This document shows, piece after piece, positions 1 through 8,439 of a stretch of 38,834 bases of DNA. This stretch comes from Deltaproteobacteria bacterium (GTDB lineage Bacteria > Desulfobacterota > Desulfobulbia > Desulfobulbales > VMSU01), in assembly GCA_021782655.1 (NCBI GenBank), contig JAJXUT010000012.1, forward strand, positions 1 through 38,834. The letters run 5' to 3'. Each line of letters begins with the position of its first letter. The stretch's first letter is position 1. The translations under genes were made by a program, and so were the position numbers. The notes under the pieces are model-generated. The model did no database searches and was not told the origin of the DNA. It saw only the letters and a list, made by a program, of their open reading frames with translations.

Positions 1-27
1 CCGTCGCCTTATGAAGACACAAAAAAA

Positions 28-54
28 CCCGGCATCGCCTAAAAGCGACCCGGG
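28..54 (-). terminator. Intrinsic terminator downstream of the cobalamin riboswitch
   Basis: Read on the minus strand, a GC-rich hairpin (CCCGG and TCGC pairing with GCGA and CCGGG around a TTTTAG loop) is followed at once by seven T residues (21-27). It lies about 90 nt downstream of the aptamer and before any start codon, so it is a natural expression platform: B12-bound aptamer leading to termination before the off-window gene. Seen: hairpin and T-tract. Inferred: the switching mechanism. Confidence 0.75.
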
Positions 55-141
55 AACCAATGCGTGCGGAACAACCATCCCGCACCCAAATACCATTGAG
101 GCCCGAGCCGGATCCTTGCCGCGGAATCTGCTCGTCAAACC

Positions 142-310
142 CTCAGGCCGGTCTCCCGGCTCGTGAATCATCCTACTTGCCGCGCCTTCCCATCCCCGGA
201 AGGGGAACAGTGGTCTGTGGCGGCTTTCGTCCTCACTTACGGTTGCGGGGCAGCGCCGGACTGTGACCGGACTTCCCGATTATCCCCGCCGCACGCGGCC
301 AGGGGCACCT
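142..310 (-). promoter_or_regulatory. Cobalamin (B12) riboswitch aptamer
   Basis: The minus strand carries the hallmarks of the cobalamin aptamer in order: a 5' AGGTGCCC element, a GGGAAGTCCGGT segment with paired CAGTCCGGCGCTG, CCCCGCAACCGTAAGTG, the GCCAC element, a GGGAAGG stem, and the near-invariant B12 box AGGATGATTCACGAGCC followed by GGGAGACCGGCCTG. This class binds adenosyl- or methylcobalamin and usually represses cobalamin uptake or synthesis genes, or B12-independent isozymes. The regulated gene must lie left of base 1 on the minus strand, so its identity cannot be read here. A terminator follows at 28-54. Confidence 0.93.
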
Positions 311-375
311 GAGAGCGCTATTTTTCTAGTTGTGGCTGCCAGGCCGTTTCACCCTTACCCGGCCAGCACCTAATT

Positions 376-404
376 TCCTTAGCAGTTCTGATTTTACCTG
401 TCAA
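376..404 (-). promoter_or_regulatory. Possible sigma70-type promoter for the riboswitch transcript
   Basis: On the minus strand a perfect TTGACA (399-404) is followed after 17 nt by TAAGGA (376-381), a weak -10. Transcription from here would start about 60 nt before the aptamer. The placement is right and the -35 is good, but the -10 is poor, so this is a candidate only. Confidence 0.35.
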
Positions 405-915
405 CAACAAAACCGCCCACGCCCCGTCCGCTCAACAATGGCGGCTCTAGGGATGGCCAGGCCCAGAGACAGGGGCGAGCCTCAAAAGAATAAAAAAGAC
501 TAATGACGAGGAAAAGAGACTATTGAGCAGCATGGAAGAGATATTAGTTTTCAACAATCACTACCACCAACTCCCAATCCGCCGCTAAGCTCACCAAACC
601 GTGTCACTTTCACCCCTTAAATCCCAGGCCACATTCCATCGGCCATCGCCAAGGTTATTAAACATATCTTATTGATTTTAATAAATTTTAATATTGTTAA
701 AAATGTGGTAGCGCCGTCGGATCAAATCCTGGCAGATCAACTTTGACAGCCGACGCCCAAGTTGGTTACAACCTGGGCTCACCAAGGGGACGTTGCCCGA
801 AATTTGAAATCAAATGCTTAGATATCAACTTTTTTAGAACAAATGCACCATCGTCTAAGCCGTCTGGCCCGCAGCTTGCTAAAGCAACCCCAAACGACCC
901 CAATTAAGGATAATG
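405..915. other. Intergenic region upstream of dnaA, with an AT-rich patch
   Basis: About 500 bp without a convincing gene. It includes a strongly AT-rich stretch at roughly 655-705 in an otherwise GC-rich setting. Such a patch next to dnaA could be a DNA-unwinding element, but I found no convincing DnaA boxes (TTATCCACA or close variants) in it, so I do not call an origin. Another candidate plus-strand promoter is annotated separately at 743-772. Confidence 0.5.
743..772 (+). promoter_or_regulatory. Possible dnaA promoter
   Basis: TTGACA (743-748) is followed after 18 nt by TACAAC (767-772), a four-of-six match to TATAAT. It lies about 145 nt upstream of the dnaA start on the coding strand. 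No operator or DnaA box is visible beside it. Confidence 0.3.
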
Positions 916-2280
916 ATGAGCTGGAAACAAATTTCGCACCACCTGGCCAACACCCTGCCGCCCGACCTGCACGACCTCTGGATCTCGCCCCTGGAATGCC
1001 CGCGCTGTGACCAGGAGGTCTTGGAGTTGCGCGGCCCGGACCGTTTCTTCTGCTCCTGGGTGGCGGACCACTACCTAGACCGTATCCAGGAGGCCATGAC
1101 CGTCCACGGCCTGCAACAGGCTTCCGTGGTCTTCTCGGTCAAGGACGCCCCGCCCCTGCTGCCGTCGGCTCCGACCGCGCCTACCGTCGCCCCCGGCGGC
1201 CCGCTCCGGGAGCAGCTCTGCCTGCCCACGGTCAACAAGGCCCCCTCCTTTGTCCGCACCCTAGACCCGCGTTACGTCTTCGACCAGTTCGTGGTGGGCA
1301 AGAGCAACGAGCTGGCCCACGCCGCCTGCCACGCCCTGGCCTGCGGCGACCAGTCCCTGGGGCAATGCCTGTACATCAGCGCCGGCACCGGGCTAGGCAA
1401 GAGCCATTTGACCCACGCCGTGGCCCACAAGCTCCTGGCCGCCAACCCGCGCCTCCGGCTGAACTACCTGACCGCCCAACAGCTCTCCAACGACATGGTG
1501 CGCTCCATCCAGAACAAACAGATGGACAATTTCAAGGATCGCTACCAGGGTGCGGACGTCCTGCTGCTGGAGGACATGCAGTCCCTAACCGGCAAGGTCA
1601 AGACCCAGGAAGAGCTGACCGCGGTGCTCGACGTACTGCTGGAGAGCGGCAAGAGCGTCATCTTCACCGGCGCCAAGCCCCCCCGCGACATCGAGGCCCT
1701 GGCCCCCGGCATCCAGTCCCGGCTGTCCTGCGGCCTGGTGACCGAAATCACCACCCCGGAACTGGACACCCGAATCGCCATCGTCAACCAAAACGCCGCC
1801 GAACTCCGGCTCGTCCTGAACGAGGAGCTGGCCATCGTGGTGGCGGAACGGATTCAAGGCGACATCCGGCAGCTCAAGAGCGCCCTGATCGGGCTAAAGG
1901 CCAAGGCCAATCTACGCCGGATGACCCCCGACCTGGACATGATCAACGAGGCGCTGGCCACCAGCATCGGTCAACGCCAAAACCTTACCCCCACCGTAAT
2001 CCGCGACTTCGTGGCCGATCAGTTCCGGCTGGCGGGCGAGGAACTGGCCTCCAAGTCCCGCAAGAAGACCTTCGCCTTCCCGCGTCAGATCGCCATGTAC
2101 CTGTCCCGCAAGCACACCGACCGGGGCTTAAGCGACATCGGCAAGGCCTTCAACCGCGATCACTCCACCGTTATCCACTCCATTCGCACCCTCTCCGAAA
2201 CCATGCTCCAAAAGACCAGCGTCCAGGGCCAGGTGGAACTCTTGGACAAAAAACTCAGCGCCCGTTTTCTGGACTGCTGA
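916..2280 (+). CDS. dnaA: Chromosomal replication initiator protein DnaA
   Basis: ATP-dependent initiator that binds DnaA boxes and melts the origin. About 454 aa, the usual length. An N-terminal domain I (about 1-75) has the WISPLE segment; a Pro/Ala-rich linker runs to about residue 110; the AAA+ domain has Walker A AGTGLGKS (about 156-163) and Walker B VLLLED (about 215-220); the C-terminal DNA-binding domain carries the signature RDHSTVIH (about 414-421). Two ATGs lie in tandem at 913 and 916; the AAGGA at 906-910 is only 2 nt from the first but 5 nt from the second, so I prefer 916. The next gene is purL, not dnaN, so this is not the classical dnaA-dnaN-recF order. Confidence 0.95.
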   Translation: MSWKQISHHLANTLPPDLHDLWISPLECPRCDQEVLELRGPDRFFCSWVADHYLDRIQEAMTVHGLQQASVVFSVKDAPPLLPSAPTAPTVAPGGPLREQLCLPTVNKAPSFVRTLDPRYVFDQFVVGKSNELAHAACHALACGDQSLGQCLYISAGTGLGKSHLTHAVAHKLLAANPRLRLNYLTAQQLSNDMVRSIQNKQMDNFKDRYQGADVLLLEDMQSLTGKVKTQEELTAVLDVLLESGKSVIFTGAKPPRDIEALAPGIQSRLSCGLVTEITTPELDTRIAIVNQNAAELRLVLNEELAIVVAERIQGDIRQLKSALIGLKAKANLRRMTPDLDMINEALATSIGQRQNLTPTVIRDFVADQFRLAGEELASKSRKKTFAFPRQIAMYLSRKHTDRGLSDIGKAFNRDHSTVIHSIRTLSETMLQKTSVQGQVELLDKKLSARFLDC

Positions 2281-2388
2281 CCGCAAGTCGCATCTCCAGG
2301 CTTCTCTAAACGGGATTTTTGCGGTAAGAAGAGGGCTTGCCGGTTCGCAAGCAAACCGCCCCCTAAAACCGCTGCCCCAGGTGATGGC

Positions 2389-5300
2389 ATGTCCAAGACC
2401 GTCCTGCAACTTTATCGTCCGCTCAGCGAGACGCATGAGTTTTGCTTCCACATCGAGACCGCCTCTCCCCTCTCCCACGACGAGCTTCGCCAGTTGCGCC
2501 TGCTGCTGGCCGACGGCTTCATCGAGGAGACGGTGACTCTCGCCCCCACCCTGGCCGGCCCCAGGCTTTTGGAGATCGGGCCCCGGCTCAACTTCGCCAC
2601 CGCCTGGTCGTCGAACATGGTCTCCATCTGCCAGGCCACCGGCCTGGCCAAGATCAGCCGGGTGGAGCGCTCCCGGCGCTATCTGGTGCCAGAGGGCGAG
2701 GACCGGGATGGCTTTGTCAAGCGTCACCACGACCGGATGACCGAGTGCGTCTATCCCGGCCCCTTGACCAGCTTCGAGACCGGGGTGACCCCAGAGCCGG
2801 TACAGGAGGTGCCGCTCAAGGAGCAGGGCTCCAACGCCTTGCTCGCCATCCCCGGCATCTCCATGGACGAGTGGGATCGCAACTTCTATTACGACTACTT
2901 CGTGACTCGGCACCACCGCAACCCCACCATCGTCGAGATCATGGATTTAAACAATGCCAACAGCGAGCACTCCCGGCACGGGTTCTTCCGGGGGGTACAG
3001 ATCATCGACAGCGAGAGGCAGCCCGAGAACCTGATGCAGGTGGTGAAATCCACCCTCGCCGCCCACCCGGAAAACAGCGTCATCGCCTTTAAGGACAACT
3101 CCAGCGCCATCCAAGGCCGGGATGGCCAGCATCTGCTTCCGGTCCGTCCGGGCGAGCCTTCGGCCCTGACCCTGCGCCAAGAGCAACGCCACCTCCTGTT
3201 CACCGCCGAGACCCACAACTTCCCCACCGGCGTCGCCCCCTTCCCTGGGGCGGAGACCGGCACCGGGGGCCGCATCCGCGACGTGCAGGGCACCGGCCGG
3301 GGCGGTTTCGTGGGGGCGGGCACCGCCGCCTACTGCGTGGCCAACCTCCACATTCCTGGCTACGACTTGCCCTGGGAAGAGCGTCACCCCTGCCCCGCCA
3401 ACCTGGCCCCGGCGCTGGCGATCGAGATCGAGGCCAGCAACGGGGCCTCGGACTACGGCAACAAGTTCGGCGAACCCCTGATCCAGGGCTTCACCCGTTC
3501 CTTCGACCTTAGGCTCGAAAACGGCGAACGCTGGGGCTTCCTGAAGCCGATCATGTTCACCGGCGGCATCGGCCAGATCGACCAGCGCCACCTCGAAAAG
3601 AACCCCGCCCAGCCCGGGATGCGCATCGTCCAGGTGGGCGGCCCCGCCTACCGGGTGGGCTTCGGGGGCGGGGCCGCCTCCAGCATGTTGCAGGGCGACA
3701 ACGTGGCCGATCTCGACTTCAACGCCGTGCAGCGCGGCGACGCCGAGATGGAGCAGAAGATGAACCGGGTGATTAGGGCCTGCAACGAGATGGGCGACCA
3801 GACCCTAATCGAGGTGATCCACGACCAGGGGGCGGGCGGGCCGGGCAACGTCTTAAAGGAGCTGGTGGAGAAATCCGGGGGCCGGATCGGCATCCGCAAG
3901 ATCAAGGCCGGCGACCCCACCATGTCGGTACTGGAGCTGTACGTAGCCGAATACCAGGAACGCAACGGCTTTTTGATCCGTCCCGAAAACCTCGAACGGT
4001 TTAAGGAGATCTGCCGCCGGGAGAAGGTGAACTGCGAGGTCTTGGGCGAGGTGACCGGCGACCTGCGCTTCGTGGTGGAAGACGAGGCCAACGGCAGCAC
4101 CCCGGTGGACCTGGAACTTGACCAGGTCTTGGGCAACATCCCCACCAAGACCTTCAGCGACCAACGCCGGCGCGAGCAACTGCCGCCGGTGGCGGTGCCC
4201 TCCGAACTCACGGTGCAAGCGGCCTTAACCAACGTCCTGCGCCTGGTATCGGTGGGTTCCAAACGTTTTCTGACCAACAAGGTGGATCGTTCGGTGACCG
4301 GACTGGTGGCCCAGCAGCCCTGTTGCGGGCCGCTCCAGGCCCCGGTAAGCGACGTGGCGGTGCTGGCCCAGGGTTATTTCGGGCTCTCGGGCGGGGCCTG
4401 CACCATCGGCGAGCAGCCGATGAAGATGATCGCCGATCCCCAGGCCGGGGCCCGGATGGCGGTGGGCGAGGCAGTGACCAACCTGGCCTGGGCCAAGGTC
4501 GAGGGCCTGGACCGGGTCAAGTGCTCAGCCAACTGGATGTGGGCCCCCAAGCTGGCCGGCGAGGGGGCGGCCCTCTACGACGCGGCCAACGCCATGAGGA
4601 AGGCGATGATCGCCCTGGGGCTGGCAGTGGATGGCGGCAAGGACAGCCTGTCCATGGCCACCCGGGTGGGCGAGGAGACCGTCAAGTCCCCCCGGGAGCT
4701 GGTGATCTCGGCCTACGCCGTCATGGAGGACATCACCAAGATCGCCACCCCCGACCTCAAGCGACCCGGCCGCTCGGTGCTGATCCATATCGATCTGGGT
4801 CTGGGCCAGGCCAGGCTGGGCGGCTCGGCCCTGGCCCAAACCTTGGGGCAGATCGGCTCCCCGCCGCCGGACATGGACGACCCCGCCCTGGTGGGCCGGG
4901 CCTTCGCGGCGGTGCAGGAACTGCTGGCCCAAGACCTGATCCTGGCCGGCCACGACGTGAGCGACGGGGGCCTGATCGTCACCCTGCTCGAAATGGCCTT
5001 CTCCGGTAACTGCGGCCTGGAGGTGGAAACAAACGGCCCGGCTCCGGCCCTGGCCCAACTGTTTAGCGAGGAGCTGGGACTGGTATTCGAGGTGGACATG
5101 GCGGCGCAAGGGCAGGTCATGACCCTGCTTGCCGAGCGCGCCTTACCGGCACAAGTCATTGGCCGCCCCCTGACCGACAAGGTCATCCGGCTGCGCTGCC
5201 GCCAGGAGGTGGTGCTCGACGGCGACATCCGCCCCTGGCGGGCCTTGTGGGAGGAGACGAGCTTCCAGCTCGAACGGCTCCAGATGAACCCGGACTGCGC

Positions 5301-6195
5301 CCAGGCGGAGAAGGACTGCCTCCACGACCGCCCAGGGCCTACATACAGCGTGCCCTTCCCTCCTAAGCCCACCGCCCCCGCCCTCTTGAGCCGCAAGGAC
5401 AAACCCAAGGTCGCCATTCTCAGAGACGAGGGCAGCAACTCCGACCGGGAGATGAGCGCCGCCTTTTACGCCGCCGGGTTCGAGCCTTGGGACCTCACCA
5501 TGACCGATCTCCTGGACGGCAAGATCACCCTGGACGGCTTCCGGGGCCTGGCGGCGGTGGGGGGCTTCTCCTACGCCGACGTGCCGGCCAGCGCCAAGGG
5601 CTGGGCCGCCACCATCAAATTCAACCAACGCCTGGCCGAGATGTTCCAGGCCTTCTACCACCGGCCCGACACCTTCTCGCTCGGCATCTGCAACGGCTGC
5701 CAGCTCTTCGGGCTCCTGGGCTGGGTGCCGTGGACAGGCATCGAGCCGGAACGGCAGCCGCGCTTCGTCCACAACCTCTCGGGCCGCTTCGAGTCCCGCT
5801 GGGCCACGGTCAGGGTCCTGCCCAGCCCGGCCATCATGCTGCGGGGCATGGAGGGCCTGGTGTTCGGCATCCACGTGGCCCACGGCGAAGGCTACCTAAA
5901 CTTCCCCGACCCGGCGCTCCACGAGCAGGTCAGGGCCCAGAACCTGGCCACCCTGTGCTACGTCGACGACCAAGGCCGTCCCACCACCGACTATCCCTTA
6001 AACCCCAACGGCTCACAAGAGGGCCTGACCGGCCTCTGCACCCCCGATGGCCGCCACCTGGCGATGATGCCCCACCCGGAGCGCACCTTCCTCAAGTGGC
6101 AGGCCCACTGGCTCCCCGAGGAGATGAAAAAAAATCTCGCCGCCTCGCCCTGGCTCACCCTGTTCCAGAACGCCTACGCCTGGTGCCTGGGATAG
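2389..6195 (+). CDS. purL: Phosphoribosylformylglycinamidine synthase, long single-chain type
   Basis: Purine pathway enzyme converting FGAR, glutamine and ATP to FGAM. At 1268 aa it is the single-chain form (E. coli type, about 1295 aa) that fuses the synthase with its glutaminase, in place of separate PurS, PurL and PurQ. The synthase part has the conserved TAETHNFPTGVAPFPGAETG segment. The C-terminal class I amidotransferase has nucleophile Cys1101 in LGICNGCQ, and the His and Glu of the triad in MPHPERTF (about 1229 and 1231). The ATG at 2389 follows an AGGTGA ribosome binding site. It lies 108 bp after dnaA on the same strand and may or may not be cotranscribed. Confidence 0.96.
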   Translation: MSKTVLQLYRPLSETHEFCFHIETASPLSHDELRQLRLLLADGFIEETVTLAPTLAGPRLLEIGPRLNFATAWSSNMVSICQATGLAKISRVERSRRYLVPEGEDRDGFVKRHHDRMTECVYPGPLTSFETGVTPEPVQEVPLKEQGSNALLAIPGISMDEWDRNFYYDYFVTRHHRNPTIVEIMDLNNANSEHSRHGFFRGVQIIDSERQPENLMQVVKSTLAAHPENSVIAFKDNSSAIQGRDGQHLLPVRPGEPSALTLRQEQRHLLFTAETHNFPTGVAPFPGAETGTGGRIRDVQGTGRGGFVGAGTAAYCVANLHIPGYDLPWEERHPCPANLAPALAIEIEASNGASDYGNKFGEPLIQGFTRSFDLRLENGERWGFLKPIMFTGGIGQIDQRHLEKNPAQPGMRIVQVGGPAYRVGFGGGAASSMLQGDNVADLDFNAVQRGDAEMEQKMNRVIRACNEMGDQTLIEVIHDQGAGGPGNVLKELVEKSGGRIGIRKIKAGDPTMSVLELYVAEYQERNGFLIRPENLERFKEICRREKVNCEVLGEVTGDLRFVVEDEANGSTPVDLELDQVLGNIPTKTFSDQRRREQLPPVAVPSELTVQAALTNVLRLVSVGSKRFLTNKVDRSVTGLVAQQPCCGPLQAPVSDVAVLAQGYFGLSGGACTIGEQPMKMIADPQAGARMAVGEAVTNLAWAKVEGLDRVKCSANWMWAPKLAGEGAALYDAANAMRKAMIALGLAVDGGKDSLSMATRVGEETVKSPRELVISAYAVMEDITKIATPDLKRPGRSVLIHIDLGLGQARLGGSALAQTLGQIGSPPPDMDDPALVGRAFAAVQELLAQDLILAGHDVSDGGLIVTLLEMAFSGNCGLEVETNGPAPALAQLFSEELGLVFEVDMAAQGQVMTLLAERALPAQVIGRPLTDKVIRLRCRQEVVLDGDIRPWRALWEETSFQLERLQMNPDCAQAEKDCLHDRPGPTYSVPFPPKPTAPALLSRKDKPKVAILRDEGSNSDREMSAAFYAAGFEPWDLTMTDLLDGKITLDGFRGLAAVGGFSYADVPASAKGWAATIKFNQRLAEMFQAFYHRPDTFSLGICNGCQLFGLLGWVPWTGIEPERQPRFVHNLSGRFESRWATVRVLPSPAIMLRGMEGLVFGIHVAHGEGYLNFPDPALHEQVRAQNLATLCYVDDQGRPTTDYPLNPNGSQEGLTGLCTPDGRHLAMMPHPERTFLKWQAHWLPEEMKKNLAASPWLTLFQNAYAWCLG

Positions 6196-6269
6196 CCCCA
6201 GACAACGGCATGAGGACGGAGCCGTAAAAAATACGTGGCAAATTTACCCAAGTTGTTTCCGCACGGCAC

Positions 6270-6662
6270 CTAAGCCTGGCACCTAATAGCGTCCAGCAGG
6301 GCGATCAGCTCTTCAAGCTCGTTGGGCATCCCAGGACGGTGATGCTCGGGGTACAACAGCACCGCCATGTAAAAGACACTGTCCACCCGCAAGGCCCGTT
6401 CCGCCTCGTAGGAGACACTGCCCACCCGTTCCTGGATCAAGGCGCAAACCGGGGCCGGCAGGCCGCCTATCCCTTCCACCTCGTCGATCAAACCGCTCAA
6501 CAAGATGGCCTTCTGCCGCAGCCGGGCCGCGTATCCCTCCTTATTATTCTCCTGGTAAAGAAGTTTTTCGGCCTCCTGTTCGAGGCCGCTGACTGTGATG
6601 GCCGCCCGTTCGAGGAGGGCGATCAGTTGCTCCGTGGCGATAAGGGCGGTTGGGTGATTCAT
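6270..6662 (-). CDS. Small helical protein of unknown function
   Basis: About 130 aa, almost entirely predicted helix from its heptad-like Leu/Ile/Ala pattern; no signal peptide, membrane segment or Cys motif. I do not recognise a family; the size and helicity would fit a FlgN/FliT-like export chaperone, but no signature supports that. The frame extends to an ATG at 6746, but the extra 28 codons have third positions poor in G/C, unlike the rest, so I prefer 6662, although no strong ribosome binding site precedes it. It is convergent with purL. Confidence 0.6.
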   Translation of the reverse strand: MNHPTALIATEQLIALLERAAITVSGLEQEAEKLLYQENNKEGYAARLRQKAILLSGLIDEVEGIGGLPAPVCALIQERVGSVSYEAERALRVDSVFYMAVLLYPEHHRPGMPNELEELIALLDAIRCQA

Positions 6663-7040
6663 GGCGCGGGCGGCATAAGGTTTATGGGCACGGTTGGAGG
6701 CCAAACTTTCAGAGGGCCTCCCATTAACAAGCAGGCACAAAGCCATTATTCTTCACTCGAAAACATTTGACAAGCGGCCAGGGCAGATGGTTAAATAATT
6801 ACACAAGTTGGCCGTTCCCCGGCCCTTTGAATTCGCTTTTCTCTCAAAACGCAAACGGCGCCCCGCCCAAGGCCCCCGGCAAAAAGCCTCGGACGCCCGG
6901 CAACCAACCAGGACACGCCGGCTGCAAATGTAAAACCCAAAACGGCAAAAAATTGAGAAAATGTTCCAGGCGACCTTGCATTACGAACATACACGCCAAA
7001 CGACCCCCGGTGTCGATGGCCTTCCTGGAGACGAATTCTT
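6663..7040. other. Divergent intergenic region with a possible promoter
   Basis: About 380 bp between the helical protein (-) and the PilZ gene (+). A plus-strand TTGACA at 6767-6772 is followed after 18 nt by TTAAAT (6791-6796), a moderate sigma70-type promoter for the PilZ gene. An open frame of 111 codons here has an unbiased, Lys/Pro-rich product with no recognisable features, and I do not call it. Confidence 0.4.
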
Positions 7041-7445
7041 ATGTGCGCCCAAGCTGGTTCCGTGGAGCAGAGGAAAAGCATGCGCTATCTGGTGGGGGGT
7101 AACGCCTACGCCCTGTTAAAACAACCGCACTACAAGGAATTAGGCAGAATAATCGACATTAGCCAGACGGGAATTTCCTTTTTATGCATCAACCAGGGGG
7201 ACTGGGAAAGCACTTCCTTCGAGATCGACATCTTCCTCGGCCACGAGAAAAACGACGACCCCGCCGAGCAGATCATCCTCAAAAATATTCCCCTCCAACC
7301 CATCTCCTACTGCCGCGACAATCAGGATGGCCCCCCGGCGGAGCGCCTGATGCGACGCTGCGGGGTGGCCTTCGGGGAACTGAGCTTGGACCAGCAGGCC
7401 CGGCTCGACCTCTTCATCCTCCGGCACGGGTTCGCCAACGCCTAG
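7041..7445 (+). CDS. PilZ domain protein, predicted c-di-GMP receptor
   Basis: A 134-aa stand-alone PilZ domain. Both parts of the c-di-GMP-binding signature are present: RKSMR (RxxxR, residues 11-15) and DISQTG (D/NxSxxG) in the strand that follows. PilZ proteins of this size act as c-di-GMP effectors on motility, secretion or polysaccharide synthesis; the target cannot be read here. GGAGA lies about 10 nt before the ATG at 7041. A diguanylate cyclase occurs 17 kb downstream, but no direct partner is adjacent. It is convergent with the receiver-domain gene. Confidence 0.8.
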   Translation: MCAQAGSVEQRKSMRYLVGGNAYALLKQPHYKELGRIIDISQTGISFLCINQGDWESTSFEIDIFLGHEKNDDPAEQIILKNIPLQPISYCRDNQDGPPAERLMRRCGVAFGELSLDQQARLDLFILRHGFANA

Positions 7446-7963
7446 ACGGGCGACCCGCCCTCCTTCCGCTGCCAGCCGTTTACCGTCAGCCAACGACGAA
7501 GCTTCCTCTGCTCCTTGGCCAGGGCCGCCATGGCCCCGGCCTGCAGCAGCAGGTCGTTGTATCTCTGCTCACTGCTGTTGGCCAGCACCACCACCCCCGG
7601 GTCCTGGGACTTAAACGCCTTAAGCAAGTCCTCCCCGGTGCCCTCGGGGTCGTTCAAGTCAGAATCGAGGATCACCAATTGTACGCCTCCCTCCTTAAAG
7701 GCGGCCAGGCTATCGGCGAAGGTGTGAGCGATATGGATAGTCAAGCTCGCCTCCTCGTAGAATACCCGCAGGGTTTCCAGGATGTCCTGGGTGTAGCGCG
7801 GCATGTCGTCGATGACCAGGAGGCGCTGGTAGCGCGGCTCCCAGCCGGGCCGGGGTTTTGGGCAATCAAGACGCACCACCCGCCGGGGGGGAGGGGCAGG
7901 CTGCGCCGACGAGGCCGCAGCCCCCAAGCAGAACCTTTGCAGGGTATCTAGAAATGAGCCCAT
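7442..7963 (-). CDS. Single-domain response regulator (receiver) protein
   Basis: Taken from the ATG at 7963, 173 aa: an N-terminal Ala/Pro-rich segment (about 1-45) then one CheY-like receiver. The acidic pair is Asp52-Asp53 (VIDD), the probable phosphoacceptor is Asp100 (LVILD), the Ser/Thr switch position is in LANS (about 130), and the conserved Lys is in LAKE (about 140). No output domain follows. It starts 24 nt after the ferredoxin subunit stop, so it probably belongs to the molybdoenzyme operon. A longer frame to 8080 would overlap the ferredoxin gene and is not favoured. Its kinase and target are unknown; the unusual N-terminal extension might anchor or tether it. Confidence 0.78.
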   Translation of the reverse strand: MGSFLDTLQRFCLGAAASSAQPAPPPRRVVRLDCPKPRPGWEPRYQRLLVIDDMPRYTQDILETLRVFYEEASLTIHIAHTFADSLAAFKEGGVQLVILDSDLNDPEGTGEDLLKAFKSQDPGVVVLANSSEQRYNDLLLQAGAMAALAKEQRKLRRWLTVNGWQRKEGGSPV

Positions 7964-7986
7964 GGTTCCAAGGCCACCGTTAAGGT

Positions 7987-8439
7987 CTAAAACTCCACCA
8001 GGCGCACAAACCGCAAGGCGTGAGTGGCGCACTTGGCAACGCAGGCAGGTTTCAAGCCCCGATCCACCCGATCCAGGCAATAGTCACACTTAACCGCCTT
8101 GCCGGTGGCGGGGTTTAATTGGGGGATATCCCAGGGGCAGGCCTGCTGACAGGCCATGCAGCCGATACAAGTCTCCTGCTCCACAAAGACGATGCCGTCC
8201 TCCCGCTTGCGCATGGCCCCGGTGGGACAGGCCGGCAGGCACTGCGGGTCTTCGCAGTGATAGCAGGAGCGGAACCTAAACTCGGTCCTGGGCACCCCGC
8301 GCACCGAGCGTAGGGGCTCGTGGCTGATCTCGCAGAGCATCGGCCCCGGCGGCAGGCCCTTGTTGGTCTTGCAGTGCACCTCGCAACCGTGACAACCGAT
8401 GCAGCGCTTGGAGTTCAAGTGGATCAGGTACCGATTCAT
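7987..8439 (-). CDS. Ferredoxin subunit of a molybdopterin oxidoreductase (DmsB/PhsB class)
   Basis: A 150-aa electron-transfer subunit with four cysteine groups for four [4Fe-4S] clusters: CIGCHGCEVHC (13-23), CYHCEDPQCLPACP, CIGCMACQQACP, and CDYC with a later CVAKC. This is the layout of DmsB, PhsB and PsrB. No Tat or Sec signal is seen. The start overlaps the catalytic subunit stop by 4 nt (ATGA), indicating translational coupling and a stoichiometric complex. No NrfD/PsrC-type membrane subunit is encoded next to it, which implies a soluble cytoplasmic A-B complex, or an anchor encoded elsewhere. Confidence 0.9.
   Translation of the reverse strand: MNRYLIHLNSKRCIGCHGCEVHCKTNKGLPPGPMLCEISHEPLRSVRGVPRTEFRFRSCYHCEDPQCLPACPTGAMRKREDGIVFVEQETCIGCMACQQACPWDIPQLNPATGKAVKCDYCLDRVDRGLKPACVAKCATHALRFVRLVEF

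Noticed and set aside
60-266. Short plus-strand open frame at the left end
   Set aside because: It overlaps the cobalamin riboswitch on the other strand and its product has no family features.
405-912. Replication origin upstream of dnaA
   Set aside because: AT-rich patch present, but no DnaA boxes could be recognised, so no origin is claimed.
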